A stretch of DNA of 64,000 bases from Mactromeris polynyma (GCA_032209605.1 JASFXZ010000044.1:1798001-1862000), one strand, 5' to 3'; shown: positions 27,901 to 37,119, counted from the first letter of the stretch. Notes: a model not told the origin generated them from the letters alone. Made by a program: numbers and translations.

Positions 27901-30282
27901 ATATCTTTCTGCAATGTTTTGTATGACAATTTGGTTCTGAAGGTGGACAGCAAAAATGTGCATGTTTTGTCAATATTCCTACTTTTAATATAGTCAATGA
28001 TAGTATTGTTACTAAGAGGTTGAGATTCCATCATTAATATTGGTACTGATATTAATTATGGAACTATCCAGTGAAAAAGATAAAGAAGAAAGAAGACTGT
28101 ACAGAGAGATAGTAAAGAGGACAAAAATATGACAAGTGTTACACAATACCTTATTTTAATAATAAAGAATACTTATGCAGAAATGATAAACATGTATTTC
28201 ATCATAAAAGTGTCCAGTGACAAGGGATGTTACCTTTAACACATAGCCAAGGAAAGAGATAAAGATGAAAGAAGACTGTACAGTGAGATAGTAAAGAGGA
28301 CAAAAATATGACAAGTGTTACACAATACCTTATTTGATAAAGAATACTTATGCAGAAATGATAAACATGTATTTCATCATAAAAGTGTCCAGTGACAAGG
28401 GATGTTACCTTTAACACATAGCCAAGGAAAGAGATAAAGATGAAAGAAGACTGTACAGAGAGATAGTAAAGAGGACAAAAATATGACAAGTGTTACACAA
28501 TACCTTATTTGATAAAGAATACTTATGAAGAAATGAAAAACATATATTTCATCATAAAAGTGTCCAGTGACAAGGGATGTTACCTTTAACACATAGCCAA
28601 GGAAAGAGATAAAGATGAAAGAAGACTGTACAGAGAGATAGTAAAGAGGACAAAAATATGACAAGTGTTACACAATACCTTATTTGATAAAGAATACTTA
28701 TGAAGAAATGAAAAACATATATTTCATCATAAAAGTGTCCAGTGACAAGGGATCAGGATGTTATCTTTCAGTTTAACACAAATCTGGTGAAAAAGATAAT
28801 GATGAAAGAAGACTGTATAGTAAATAGTAGAGAGGATAAAAATATGAAAGTAGAAGCAAGAGTGAACTTTCAACTTGTTCTATGGTTTAGGGGGGGTAGC
28901 AAAACGATTGCTTTAACCCTCTAAATTTGGTTGTTAATAGTTACTGATGAACAATCATAAGAATTATTTTATACTAACTGTAGGAAACAATATGTTATAA
29001 CTATATAAAACATAAATGACAATATCTATGTTCATTCACAATTACACAGTACTGAAAAAAAAATGAAACCGAAAGTAACAAATTTACATGGGATGGGTCA
29101 AACTGAAAATAACGTGGTATTAAAACGCCCGAGAACCTAATATTTATGAATTTCGTACATTCAAACACTAAAAGATAATTAAATATCACATAAAATGCAT
29201 CGCAATTGAAACATACGTTATATTCTGGCGTTAATATTGCTAAATTTCGATTGTTTACATCGTCCGAATAATTCTACATGCGCACCGTTTCAAATTCGGA
29301 TACACTTCCGGTAACGGTCCGGGAATACCCCAGTCTTGAATTAGACCTGCGCAAAAATATGCGCAGCGGTTTACAGTTATGACCTCGGTGTAGTTGGATG
29401 GAGAAATGTTTAAAATACACGAAAAACAAATAAAAACAATGCCGGGTCCCTAGATACAGTGACAAGACATAAATTTAATACCACCTGACCGCTAATTATA
29501 GCTTTTTTGTGAGTTTTATACGAAATTTTCGTATTTTTTTTACTTCAAAAGATGCGCAGACACGTCGGCGCCTTTGATGATGCAATGTTTTCTCGTGATG
29601 CAACGTAATCGCGCGCGAACGAGAGATTATTTATGACGATGTTTTCCCAGAAAATGGCACGCGCGAAACCGAAAGTTAGATTTATGGACGTGAAATATTG
29701 GCTCGCATTACAAAATATGCATTTGCAAGTGCACTTATAAAATGATGTTAAGGAAGAAAATTATATATCCAGTAAGATTATTATCTATAAATTATCCGTA
29801 CGCGTATTTTATCGATTGAAATCCGATTTGTATCACATTGATATTTGGCTGCAGGTAGAAGGTAAATTCAAAATGGCGTCGAACGTTGCGGTCGCTATAT
29901 ACAGAATCCCTACAACTAGCCAATACCTTTATTTGTTTTATAAGACCTTTTTATAATAAATTTAATCAAATGGCCACTAATACATAAATATCATGTATCG
30001 TAAGTGTTGTAACTGCACATCAACTTAGTATAAAACGCGTGAAAATAATGTATATTTGCTGTTATTAATAAATACGTCACTTTTATAACGATCGCGAAAA
30101 CATATGACATTGCTACATATGTCGATTATGAGGAATATTTTAACACAATAGCTACATTCCTTAGGAGAAACAATATTATTATGCAATATAAAACAAATAC
30201 CATCATCGGAATTATCTTCCGGGTCCTTGAATACAGGTGCTGGATTAGTAAGTTTAAATAATTCCTCGCGTAGGTTCGCCAT
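7891..30282 (-). CDS. AATF: AATF/Che-1 (apoptosis-antagonizing transcription factor), complete
   Basis: A nucleolar/nuclear factor that acts in early small-subunit ribosome assembly and in transcription and checkpoint control. Fourteen coding exons (high to low): 30282-30201, 23768-23616, 20751-20583, 19843-19671, 18844-18770, 16698-16564, 15714-15594, 14755-14588, 13646-13538, 12935-12822, 11828-11686, 10695-10615, 9689-9618, 7945-7891. Every junction is GT-AG and phases agree throughout, giving 1650 nt and 549 residues (human about 560). Landmarks: [15 protein letters not shown] (exon 2), acidic D/E tracts (exons 3-4), [15 protein letters not shown] (exon 6), [12 protein letters not shown] (exon 9), KRSTYRVLG (exon 10), [20 protein letters not shown] (exon 11), and the C-terminal TRAUB domain with [16 protein letters not shown] and [11 protein letters not shown] (exons 11-14). 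The start ATG sits in 'ccagcATGgcg'. Exon 1 is the least certain; it rests on phase and resemblance to the human N terminus. Confidence 0.93.
7946..9617 (-). other. AATF intron 13 with left-only block
   Basis: The intron is 1672 bp, against 463 bp in the right-arm copy. Most of the extra length is 8050-9330, which has no counterpart at 53815-53880. I find no coding exon or clear terminal repeats in that block, so insertion on the left or deletion on the right are both possible. Confidence 0.65.
9700..10150. other. Left-only block in AATF intron 12
   Basis: AATF intron 12 is 925 bp here and about 447 bp in the right arm. The additional bases lie about 9700-10150 and have no recognisable coding content or terminal repeats. 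Confidence 0.55.
10721..10891. mobile_element. MITE family A, complete copy; holds the left breakpoint
   Basis: The terminal inverted repeats are tactgtaaaacct (10721-10733) and aaggttttactgta (10878-10891). The interior has repeated 'gaccacctcaa' phrases in both orientations. Arm similarity stops at 10848, inside this element. Other copies are at 13251-13427 and 43368-43523, and a half copy is at 52766-52892. It is non-coding. Confidence 0.85.
11262..11536. mobile_element. MITE family D copy in AATF intron 11
   Basis: About 275 bp here matches 59652-59964, including 'cacatatttgggaat', 'aatggctgatga' or 'aatggctgacaa', and the terminus 'aggtaaatattggagatgtg'. The 112-aa ORF across it is the repeat read by chance. 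A terminal remnant also lies at 3530-3562. Confidence 0.75.
12000..12821. other. AATF intron 10 sequence
   Basis: The intron (11829-12821) contains dispersed repeat fragments, among them a SINE-like tail near 12690-12755 with 'cagtgttcctgggttaccaa'. I see no additional exon. Confidence 0.5.
13251..13427. mobile_element. MITE family A, diverged copy in AATF intron 9
   Basis: The stretch begins 'tacaacctcgataataaggcc' and ends 'ggtgaggtttcgctgta', in the manner of the complete copy at 10721-10891. The centre includes 'aacagtgaaaatgga', shared by all copies. Confidence 0.75.
14165..14300. repeat. Possible dispersed repeat fragment in AATF intron 8
   Basis: On the - strand a short open stretch reads [18 protein letters not shown], closed by stops. 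It does not fit AATF, whose exon 8 to exon 9 junction is in phase without it. I take it for a fragment of a dispersed element; its family is unknown. Confidence 0.35.
14800..15593. repeat. AATF intron 7 with SINE-like core
   Basis: At about 15300-15520 there is a + strand sequence with 'tttagaatttgactgc', 'ccagctggtttacaggac' and 'ctacccaggtgtcc'. This resembles the SINE core at 32080-32165. The tRNA-like head is degraded ('gattagaatcccac' may be the remains of box B). The rest of the intron shows nothing I recognise. Confidence 0.6.
15720..16563. other. AATF intron 6
   Basis: The intron (15715-16563) contains no recognisable element. Two overlapping ORFs at 16329-16605 on + end over AATF exon 6 and do not resemble known proteins. 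Confidence 0.5.
17064..18664. mobile_element. TIR-bounded non-autonomous transposon in AATF intron 5
   Basis: Ends are inverted repeats: ccagtctatgcgaaagac on the left and gtctttcgcatagactgg on the right, 18 bp exact. A tetranucleotide TAGA flanks both ends, a candidate target duplication. Adjoining subterminal sequence is rich in 'ggcc', 'cggac' and 'ccgg' at both ends. About 1.6 kb with no ORF over 70 codons, hence non-autonomous. Related subterminal phrases occur near 21400-21470. Confidence 0.78.
18850..19670. other. AATF intron 4
   Basis: The intron (18845-19670) is AT-rich and shows no exon or defined mobile element. The two short - strand ORFs in it have no recognisable similarity. 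Confidence 0.5.
20324..20560. mobile_element. MITE family B, copy 1 in AATF intron 3
   Basis: The termini are gagcgccgctgtacgatttc and, reversed, the sequence of about 20525-20560 ending 'agcagcgcac'. The long inverted repeats (about 60 bp) include 'ccaacttcttctttaagtga' and its mate 'cttacagaagaggttgtaaa'. The element is about 237 bp and non-coding. A second full copy is at 31086-31324. Confidence 0.82.
20800..21495. other. AATF intron 2, proximal part
   Basis: No exon is seen. Sequence near 21390-21470 ('cggacagtcggacctgacca') recalls the subterminal region of the TIR element at 17064-18664 and may be a fragment of it. Confidence 0.4.
21496..22880. mobile_element. TIR-bounded element in AATF intron 2
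   Basis: The left end ttcagggctagcgctggctt matches in reverse complement the right end 'aagccagcgcaagccctgaa' around 22855-22878, with one mismatch in the core. CAGGG...CCCTG termini recall hAT elements, but I could not define an 8-bp target duplication; 'atttt' flanks both sides. The interior has only short ORFs, so it is non-autonomous if real. Confidence 0.62.
22900..23600. other. AATF intron 2, distal part
   Basis: No element or exon is recognised. Phrases 'gtctgacaag' and 'gtcggacaag' recur at 23500-23570. Confidence 0.4.
23800..24770. other. AATF intron 1, 5'-distal portion with a dispersed repeat
   Basis: A 111-codon - strand ORF at 24324-24659 overlies phrases such as 'agggcaataactctatatat' (reverse) that look like a common dispersed repeat. 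I find no conserved domain in it and treat it as non-coding. Confidence 0.45.
24775..25120. repeat. Duplicated ~170-bp unit with (TTGA)n microsatellite
   Basis: Two near-identical units (about 24775-24950 and 24951-25120) share 'gattgcgataaagtccatgc' and 'actggattcgctttcacaat', and each ends in a run of TGAT/TTGA tetranucleotides (24903-24950 and 25090-25117). The second unit ends about 20 bp downstream of the transposase-like stop codon. Confidence 0.88.
25137..28034 (-). CDS. Transposase-like 965-aa protein nested in AATF intron 1
   Basis: One uninterrupted ORF, intronless, same strand as AATF. Residues 1-110 are unplaced. About 115-245 are strongly charged and likely coiled coil. A central block of about 285-690 has the features of a cut-and-paste transposase: HTDEAS (D325), TMSDRAATE (D397) and a C-x2-H motif in FFCGLH (C443, H446), followed by [11 protein letters not shown]...D...C-x2-H is typical of several DDE/D superfamilies (hAT, MULE, P, Kolobok and relatives); I could not place the last acidic residue or name the family. 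A second charged helical region covers 755-850. The C terminus (about 905-962), [20 protein letters not shown] then YEDD, looks like a Tudor/chromo-barrel reader. An alternative is a domesticated host gene. I could not find flanking TIRs. Confidence 0.74.
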   Translation of the reverse strand: MMESQPLSNNTIIDYIKSRNIDKTCTFLLSTFRTKLSYKTLQKDISRLFQKYQHLNKSKTRVKGKENLDRFLNATYEFPVPDTFSMGNENNDSVTIGDKSLFAAGDNPELMAETYKTVAVKLGEELISTQTEKEKIEQHLDVVVQEKDQLNESFEKQVHKIESQKKVLKRSANRENYWRDKCMKLDDNNNFDVNDRQAQLKTEVLELKQILIMKDNEIKHLKQGNDELKLENVELKRIENLELFDEQSKTYVAPLHSCVYSLLDNQVSCQNVSNVIRSVLKLCNKNPNKLPSPSTVNNWSIERGIISRIQVGEQCNSSNTTLHTDEASKYGSKWGAFATRDSEGNYMVLGLRDMATKSSSDTLDTFKEILYDIENVCSNESESGKKLLTNIKNTMSDRAATETKFNRLLSEYRESVLPEIVQNYNDMSEESQLAISRMNNFFCGLHTLVHMADVSQKTIYEIEKQHFDNNIPIDNPTFVKSGQPGTVRLILSACKAFARRGDQKNGCHLSFKIFIQDFLKVNNILALPLQPLKGNRFNILFSNAGHVYFLHTNMIEFLEKSSVVNGLQKSILHDLKVPFFLAGCKALGLVCKFLTTPLWRVIESKDISISQMNGRYLQLVEFLDTVLNNLEEFMKGNLILYSDVPVKKDKIYDSLVNESDYDNHVYLILSVILPALSKLLKRQYADHLPGGHHEEINVVETQSVDKHNKFPERMFSYVDHILSSKPNIKTLALEAQISFSLNKTSEWLEHQENFESIIKQSRSRVKKERNIFKMRESVILAKRIEKQQDDFRKKEETERKRIEKLELQTDDMLFYGLWQNAQQVDDELQKIKSKTEKEEALKVQLRFRKNVFKQTCASIPNVYLFSKLIDGNRVSLGVDELKSNVLSLITNAYVTPPPDRSHILVRKKISHKWIVNKEDKWYNGYVISQVPGFPQWFNVKYEDDDSIYTSKLGEEYKAGDVIIEA
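28060..28790. repeat. Four 175-bp tandem repeats upstream of the transposase-like gene
   Basis: The phrase tgtccagtgacaagggatgt recurs near 28211, 28386, 28561 and 28736, giving a period of 175 bp. The first (degenerate) unit starts only about 25 bp upstream of the ATG at 28034, and the last decays at about 28740-28850. Units are almost identical in the middle. The paired 95-aa ORFs over this stretch are the repeat read twice. Confidence 0.92.
28850..30200. other. AATF intron 1, promoter-proximal part
   Basis: No exon or element is recognised. The part about 29270-29700 is notably richer in CpG and GCGC than its surroundings ('cgcgcgcgaacgagag'), as is common near invertebrate promoters. Confidence 0.45.
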
Positions 30283-31085
30283 GCTGGATTAATTACCCGA
30301 AAGAGTAATAACTTACACCAAGGATTCCATTAACTACCCGCAAGACACACAAATTACAACCGGCTCCGGTTTCAAGATGAAGTCAATAACTCTGAAATAT
30401 GTTTATCAGTTGTGTCAGCATGTGCAATCGAAAGGTTTGGAAGTTTTGACTTCCACTCGATAAAAATACGTCTACATCTTCATCAGTACGTTAATTAAAC
30501 TGTCAAACGACATTTCTTCAACGGTGCGCAAGAATTCAGAAAAAAAGAGAAAAAACAAAAGTAAAGACAGAAAATAGACACAGGCAAGATGCGGGTTGCA
30601 ATAATACGTACAGAAACAGAAAGAGTAAAGAAAAAAGCGGTATTTCCAGTTATTTTTCTGATGCCCCAGGTAACTGTTCTGTTAATATTAAATAATCACC
30701 AGCATCTGTAGTTAGTTGTCATGAACTTCTGACGTAGATATGGATCCATTATTTGAATTCGTTCATTGGTTGGTGCATCTGTCCGTCCGTATACTTAATA
30801 TTGTTTACGCCCAGTTAGGGTTTTCAAGTTCTTGTCACTCTACATCTACATATTACGTCATCTCAATCACAAATGATTATTACGCGACAGGTGAAAGTGC
30901 TTGGCCAAGAAAAAAGTAATTTGAATGATAGGAAAGATAGAAGAGTTCCTAGTAAAATATACGTCGCTCGACTAGAATTAGGAACTAGTCTGTGTACTGA
31001 ATTGTGTACAAGCATCTGGAACACATTATAACTCATATACGGTCCCCAAAGCATCGATAATCCATTAACCTCACATTTTTCAATT
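30283..31085. other. AATF upstream region
   Basis: This is 5' flank and presumably holds the AATF promoter; no TATA box is obvious close to the start. No gene is seen reading away on the + strand. Confidence 0.45.
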
Positions 31086-31324
31086 GAGCGCTGCTGTGAG
31101 ATTTCCAACCTCTTCGATATGTAAGTTACGCCATTTCAAGAAAACGTCACATGCGATGTATACGTGCAAGCAGGAAAAAATATTGACTCCATATAGTCAC
31201 TTTGTTTACATATTGCCTTATGGGGCAAATAATGCCAACTGTCATTACATGGAGACGTCACATGTGGCGTTTTCGGGAAATAACGTCACTTATAGAAGAG
31301 GTTGAAAATCGTAAAGCGGCGCTC
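31086..31324. mobile_element. MITE family B, copy 2
   Basis: The termini are gagcgctgctgtgagatttc and 'aaaatcgtaaagcggcgctc'. Inverted repeats of about 60 bp contain 'ccaacctcttcgatatgtaa' and its partner 'cttatagaagaggttg', then 'cacatgcg' facing 'cacatgtggcg'. It is about 239 bp, like the copy at 20324-20560. The ORF over it is not a gene. Confidence 0.85.
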
Positions 31325-31987
31325 GTTTGGACTCTATTTCGATCCAATTGTCAAGAATAATTATCATAAAACCCACTGCATAATGAGTTGCAATTTGCCA
31401 CCTAATCATTCTAAGCACCATAATACGGAAGTTTCAAAAATATTAATTTGCTATTCGTCAATTTTCCTGCCTAGTTTTTCAATGCCCCTAATTATTGTGC
31501 AGATATGTGTTTTCCATTCTTTATAAGTACATATCACTTTATTCCCAGATATCTAGAACAGGCCCTATTTTATTGACCCTCCCTGTGTCACAAAGTCGTT
31601 ATGTCAGATCGGTCGTTTTTCTGATAGCTTTTTAAATTCTTAATGTACTAAACCGTCTCATCAAACATATTGTAGATCGTCATGTTTATGGTACACCAAC
31701 GTATTACCCTTTTGTTGCATGTTATTATTAGGCAGTTCATTATATCTACTCAACCAAACCTAAAAAGTATTGTGTTTAAATATCGTCTCATAAAAGTAAA
31801 TGATAATGATTATTCTTTGTCATATATGAACATGGCGACAGTTTACTTTCACCACTTAACAATGTGCTCGCTGAATTATATGAATGCACACCTTTTGTGA
31901 TAATATAATTTAATATAATTATGTTATAGCGTTACTGACAGCGCTCATTAATTTCCAATGAATACAAGAACGTATATAATGATTAGG

Positions 31988-32165
31988 TGTCGCCATGGTC
32001 TAGCGGTTATGGTCGCTGTCTTCGTATAAATCTCTTGCCTCTCGTCGCTGCGGGTTTGAATCCCTCGAATGCCACCAGGATGTAGAATTTGTACGCGAGG
32101 AATGCATTCAGCTGGCTTATTTAAGGTCGGTGATTCTACCTAGGTGTTCGTCATGACAGTTGCTA
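31988..32165 (+). repeat. tRNA-derived SINE
   Basis: A pol III type head has box A 'tggtctagcggttatgg' and box B 'gggtttgaatccc' (32052-32064). It is followed by a SINE core 'aggatgtagaatttgtacgc' and 'attcagctggcttatttaag', then 'attctacctaggtg'. It does not fold as a complete tRNA. The core is shared with 15300-15520 and 40190-40330. Confidence 0.82.
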
Positions 32166-32689
32166 TTTATATGATGTGATGTTTTCGATTCAGATATGTG
32201 TCGATTATCCTAAATTAGACGGAGATGTGCCTCGAACAACATCTTATGGGGTTTACATTTCTTATTTGTTTCGCAAGAGCTTTTACATCTATGCACGACT
32301 TCGTTGTATAACCAAGAGGCTCCTTAAACAAGTCCACAGACATGATACTCTTCGTATTGTCCCGAGATTTTTTATAGAAATATCGAGCAAGTATATTAAA
32401 CATAAATTAAGGACAGATATGCAACAAGGTATTTCACATCCAAAGTTTTACGGTGATTTAATTTATAAAGATCCTCAGATATACGTATTTACGGTCTTTG
32501 TTTGTTAGCCGCTTAAAAAATGGTAATACTGCAACGCACTGCAAGTGTGGTGGTTGACCCCTTTACGGTAGCTTTTCAATTTTCCCTATCCGTTTGTGTG
32601 GCAACATGACGAACTTAATACTCTATGATGGCGTCAGATGTTGAGCACTACTATGCCTCCCATGTTATGCACTTAACGGCATCTCTTCA
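32166..32689. other. Intergenic stretch before the 38-bp minisatellite
   Basis: A 110-codon + ORF (32176-32508) overlaps a 62-codon - ORF. Neither shows similarity or composition I recognise as coding. Confidence 0.4.
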
Positions 32690-33525
32690 AATACTCTGAT
32701 TCTGATAAGTAATCAATCATATATGTTCATTGATTGCTTCTGATAACAAATCGATATATTGCTTCTGATAAGTATTCGATCATATATGTTCATGTATTGC
32801 TTCTGACAAGTAATCGGTCATATATATTCATATATTACTTCTGATAAGAAATCCATCATATATGTTTATAGATTACTTCTGATAAGTAATCGATTATATA
32901 TGTTCATATATTGCTTCTGATAAGTAATCGATCGTTTATGTACATAGATTGCTTCTTATAAGTAATCGATCATATATGTTCATAGATTGCTTCTGATAAG
33001 TAATCGATCGTATATGTTCATAGATAGCTTCTGATAAGTAATCGATCATAAATGTTCATAGATTGCTTCTGGTAAGTAATCGATCGTATATTTACATAGA
33101 TTGCTTCTGATAAGTAATCGATCGTATATGTTCATAGATTGCTTCTGATAAGTAAACGGTCATATATGTTGATAGATTGCTTCGGATAAGTAATCTATCA
33201 TATATGTTCATAGATTGCTTCGGATAAGTAATCGATCATATATGTTCATAAATTGTTTGAGATAAGTAATCTATCATATATGTTCATAGATCGCTCCTGA
33301 TAAGTAATCGATCAGATATGTTCATAGATTGCTTCTGATAAGTAATCGATCATATATGTTCATAAATTGCTTCGGATAAGTAATCGATCATATATGTTCA
33401 TAAATTGCTTCTGATAAGTAATCGATCATATATGTTCATAGATTGCTTCTGATAAGTAATCGATCATATATGTTCATAGATTGCTTCTGATAAATAATCG
33501 ATCATATATGTTCATAGATTCACAG
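32690..33525. repeat. 38-bp minisatellite, about 21 units
   Basis: The unit is close to 'gattgcttctgataagta' followed by 'atcgatcatatatgttcata'. Units vary by single substitutions, and the first few (32690-32850) are the most diverged. Each contains an ATCGAT palindrome and an ATATAT core. There are no unique spacers, so this is not a CRISPR array. Confidence 0.95.
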
Positions 33526-36060
33526 GCCTATTAATTGATACATGTACATACTAATGTTTTACATGCAATATACCTCATTCTCCGTCTTTAATGTTGGAGA
33601 GTTGTCCATCGAGTATTTTCTTATTTACAGTGTATTTTGTGAAAGTAGGATAAGTGTGAGGTTGGATGCACCCTTAAACCTGGTTTAATCCACCAATGGC
33701 AGTTTATTGCAGGAGACCGATACAAGGCGGTACTACATGCACTACCGTAATCCATCATTTATGTTTGTCTTGTTTCCGTTTGCCTTTGATACATGTATTG
33801 TTTACTTACCACATACCAAGTACATAACCACACAAAAGGCACAAAAAATCATGAAAAATATACACGCATGTACACAATTTCATAAGGAAAAGAGGCACGA
33901 GATTCAAACATAAATATAAAACCCCATACTCTTTGTTAATTTTGTTTTGTACCCTACGGATCTATGTGTATATACCATATTGTATGTGCGCATTATTCCC
34001 TGCATTGCTGTTTCTTACTTCTGGTGACTTTGATTGACTGACTAATTTGTTTTGATGCAAATTGTCAACAGTATTTCATTTATACATGTTATTGGAACGC
34101 CAGTAGAACTATTAGTAACCACAGCTCCGGAGAAACTGACCTGCTAAACACAGCCTCCATAATTTTCAACATGAAGCGCATGTCTACAATGAATCGTTAA
34201 ATCGTCGCCGACATCGAACGCCTCGCCGGGTACTTCTATTTCGACATGTGAACTCTTCTGACTTAGCTAACATATTGGGAACGGCTGAATGAAAACATAT
34301 AAGCATTGTACTGAATTGCTGCTAAGACTGGATTTAAAACATTCTCTCAGTCTAGTAAGTATATCTGATCTGTGACTTTGACTATCATGCTCTGCATTGT
34401 TTTCTCGCTTGTCACATAAGCTTGACACACTAATAGCGAGTAATCGAATCAGCATGTAGTCTTAAGACCGTATGTTTATGTCACACAAACGTCATTGATC
34501 TATGCCGTTCGGCTTCACTAAGAAGTTATTGGAATTGACTATTTGGGTACATAAATTTTTATTCAATTGGTGGGTTGTATAAGGACTTAGTTCTTAAAGG
34601 ACATTGCCCTACTGCAGTTCATGATTTATCGTTTTCATCAATAGGTGGTCAAAGAGACTTCCCCGAACCCATGTCATGTAGCTTGATATATTTACTACGT
34701 CAATAAAATTATTCTTACACATCTAGCACTGATTTTGATGCTTTTACTACACTCTAGTAACGGTAATGGAAACAAACTGCGGGAGAAAGAGTGCGGCAAT
34801 TTATAGCCCACAAAGTAGAATTGCTTGCACAACTTTTTTTTTGGACTTTTGAAAATACTCCAACCTTCATGTTATATATTTGTTAAGCTGAAAAGCTCCT
34901 TCGAATTCTCTCCTTCATCCAAAACCTCATTTCCGGTGAAATCCCATTAAACAGTCACCTTTTTCGGCACTATGAGATGTTGTTTTGATTTGGAACATTA
35001 TTTCATCGACAAATCGAACACAATCATAATATTGTCTAGAAGTCGGTCCTAGTACCGTATGATAGGTGCATATGATTTCGAAGATATGTATGGAGTGTCC
35101 ACACCGATCTTCCTTCCACCAGTCCGTCCATCCGTAATTATGTCCAGTACTTTATTCTCAAAACTTATAAAGGAAATTTGAGAATCGTATATATGATGCT
35201 CCCCTATCAGGACAATGTACAAACACATGTTCAAATTATGCTGGCTCAATATAGCATTTGTGGCTTATCCGGTACACAACCTTTTCAACCCATTGAAGGC
35301 GTTTCCTGACACTCGAGTAGGGCAGAAAATCACAGGAAAGTCGAATTTCCGCAACATTAGGACGATACGCAAACCATTTTTTTTCAAATCATCACGGAAA
35401 TATGATCTATGTTACAACGCAATGTCCCATTTTGAGCTTGTTCTAATTACTCATTTCTTGTAATGTTGTAACTCCGGGAACGTTTTGTAATTGTTTTGAA
35501 TATTTTGTCATGTCTCCTTGTGCTTACTGCTCGTCGGTCGGTTGGACTGTCGGTCGCAACTAGAATGTCCAAAATAAGCTTCCAGTAACGTATTTACAGA
35601 TCTTCTTAACATTGTGGTTTATAAACACTTTCTGCCAGGATAATCTGGAATATTCTCTATGTTCTTTTTTACTTGCAACACAAGTACATGTGTATATGAC
35701 AAAAAAAACACACAGAGCGTATCTGTTTTAGGTTTTTGTCGGAGTAAGACATTTTTCATTGAGCGAATATAAAAGTAGCTTATATCATAATTCGGAATAC
35801 ATAAATAGACATGATAAAATAGAAATATGATAGTCGTGAAAAATAACATTCGAGTTGACCAAGTTATAGAATAGTACACACTGTTGGATGAATTAAAGAA
35901 ATGAAATTAGTTTTTTCAAACACAAGAAAAACAGCAAAATAGTCGACAACTGAGATCAAAAGTCAATTTCACAAAACATAAATGTAGAATTACACGCAAT
36001 GAGTACTTGAGCAAGGATCAGTTCTTATTAATGAAAATGTCCGCATATGACTTTTAGTAT
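33526..36060. other. Intergenic region upstream of the IAP 3' end
   Basis: About 2.5 kb without a recognised gene, RNA or element. Several ORFs of 60-90 codons occur on both strands without recognisable motifs. Confidence 0.45.
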
Positions 36061-36069
36061 TTTGAGCTG

Positions 36070-37119
36070 TTACACAGCCATAAGTGCTCTAACGGTGCCT
36101 TTGATCTGTGCTCGGCACATCGCACATTTGGTCAAAGCTGAAACACATTGAGGACAACATACCATATGACCACAGGGCAGTGTAATCACACAAGACAAAG
36201 CACTGTAACATATCTTGCAAGTTACTGGATCTTTAAGTTTCCTGTTTGTTTCTTCTACATCATCTTCAGATTCTGAATCGTCACCATCGGTTTCGATGTC
36301 TTCCGTTGATTTTGATTCATTGTATTCCTTTCTTGGGTTTCCAGTCTTGTCTTGCGTATCGATTTCTGCTCGCTGTTTGGCTAGTGCTAACAATTCGTCT
36401 GACTCATCAGTCATATTCTCTTCTTGAACTAGCCGAATCAATTTTTCCGCATTGAATGTTGTATTTGGATCATTCTTTACCAGAATTTTCACAGCTCGCC
36501 TCAGTTCTTCTTCTGTGCAGTATTCCCGAACTGCTTCTATAGCGATTGGGTTTCTCTGCATAGCAACTTGCACAATATCTATGACATCACATGAATCGTC
36601 AACACTATTACTATAGTCAGTTTGGTTTAACACCATGGCAATATAGTTTATACCTTTGCAGAGTTTAACATGTCCACAGCTGGGGCTTGCAATGACGTGT
36701 TGCTCCCAAGGACATGCCCTGAGTGGCCAGTCTTTCAGGGAAATTCCACAATGATAGCATTGAACGATGTCCTCCTTGCCACTATATACGAAGCCTGCGC
36801 GAGACAGATCCGCTCTGTCCTGCTTTTTTGACGTTGGCCATGATTCGAAGGTTCTTAGTCTTGCTTCGACTGTGGAATACCTGGTATAGCGTGGTCTGTC
36901 CGCCACAATGCCTAAACTATCAGCATCATCTCCGTTTCGTGCATTAAATTGCAATGGTCGCCCAGTCGGCAGGTGTGAGTTCGTCGGGCATCTGTAAGAG
37001 TTTGATGATACCACAGAGGTTTCCTCTCTCGATGGATCATAATAGTGATGACTTTGAAAATCTGGTTGATTTGAACCAGTTATACTGCGCGGGCCGTGAC
37101 GTGAAAAGGGTTCTGCCAT
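36070..37119 (-). CDS. BIR-RING inhibitor of apoptosis (BIRC/XIAP-like)
   Basis: A cytoplasmic E3 ubiquitin ligase type IAP expected to restrain caspases or to act in NF-kB/innate signalling. 349 residues in one exon. A single BIR domain spans about 83-150, with RLRTFESWP, AGFVYSG, zinc ligands C121, C124, H141 and C148, and DxVQCYHCG. Residues 175-240 form a helical stretch like the UBA region of multi-domain IAPs. An acidic linker (270-292) precedes a C3HC4 RING at 301-335 (C301, C304, C316, H318, C322, C325, C332, C335). One BIR plus RING matches the short bivalve IAPs rather than three-BIR XIAP. The start ATG lies 9 bases inside an exon whose acceptor (tattctcag) is at about 37130, so the 5' UTR is spliced. 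Confidence 0.92.
   Translation of the reverse strand: MAEPFSRHGPRSITGSNQPDFQSHHYYDPSREETSVVSSNSYRCPTNSHLPTGRPLQFNARNGDDADSLGIVADRPRYTRYSTVEARLRTFESWPTSKKQDRADLSRAGFVYSGKEDIVQCYHCGISLKDWPLRACPWEQHVIASPSCGHVKLCKGINYIAMVLNQTDYSNSVDDSCDVIDIVQVAMQRNPIAIEAVREYCTEEELRRAVKILVKNDPNTTFNAEKLIRLVQEENMTDESDELLALAKQRAEIDTQDKTGNPRKEYNESKSTEDIETDGDDSESEDDVEETNRKLKDPVTCKICYSALSCVITLPCGHMVCCPQCVSALTKCAMCRAQIKGTVRALMAV

Noticed and set aside
28202..28664. Two nearly identical 95-aa ORFs (-), hydrophobic, looking like small membrane proteins
   Set aside because: Both are the 175-bp tandem repeat read in one frame; they overlap each other by the repeat period and have no independent support.
32690..33525. CRISPR-like regular repeat array
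   Set aside because: The 38-bp units follow each other directly with no unique spacers, no cas genes are present and the DNA is eukaryotic.
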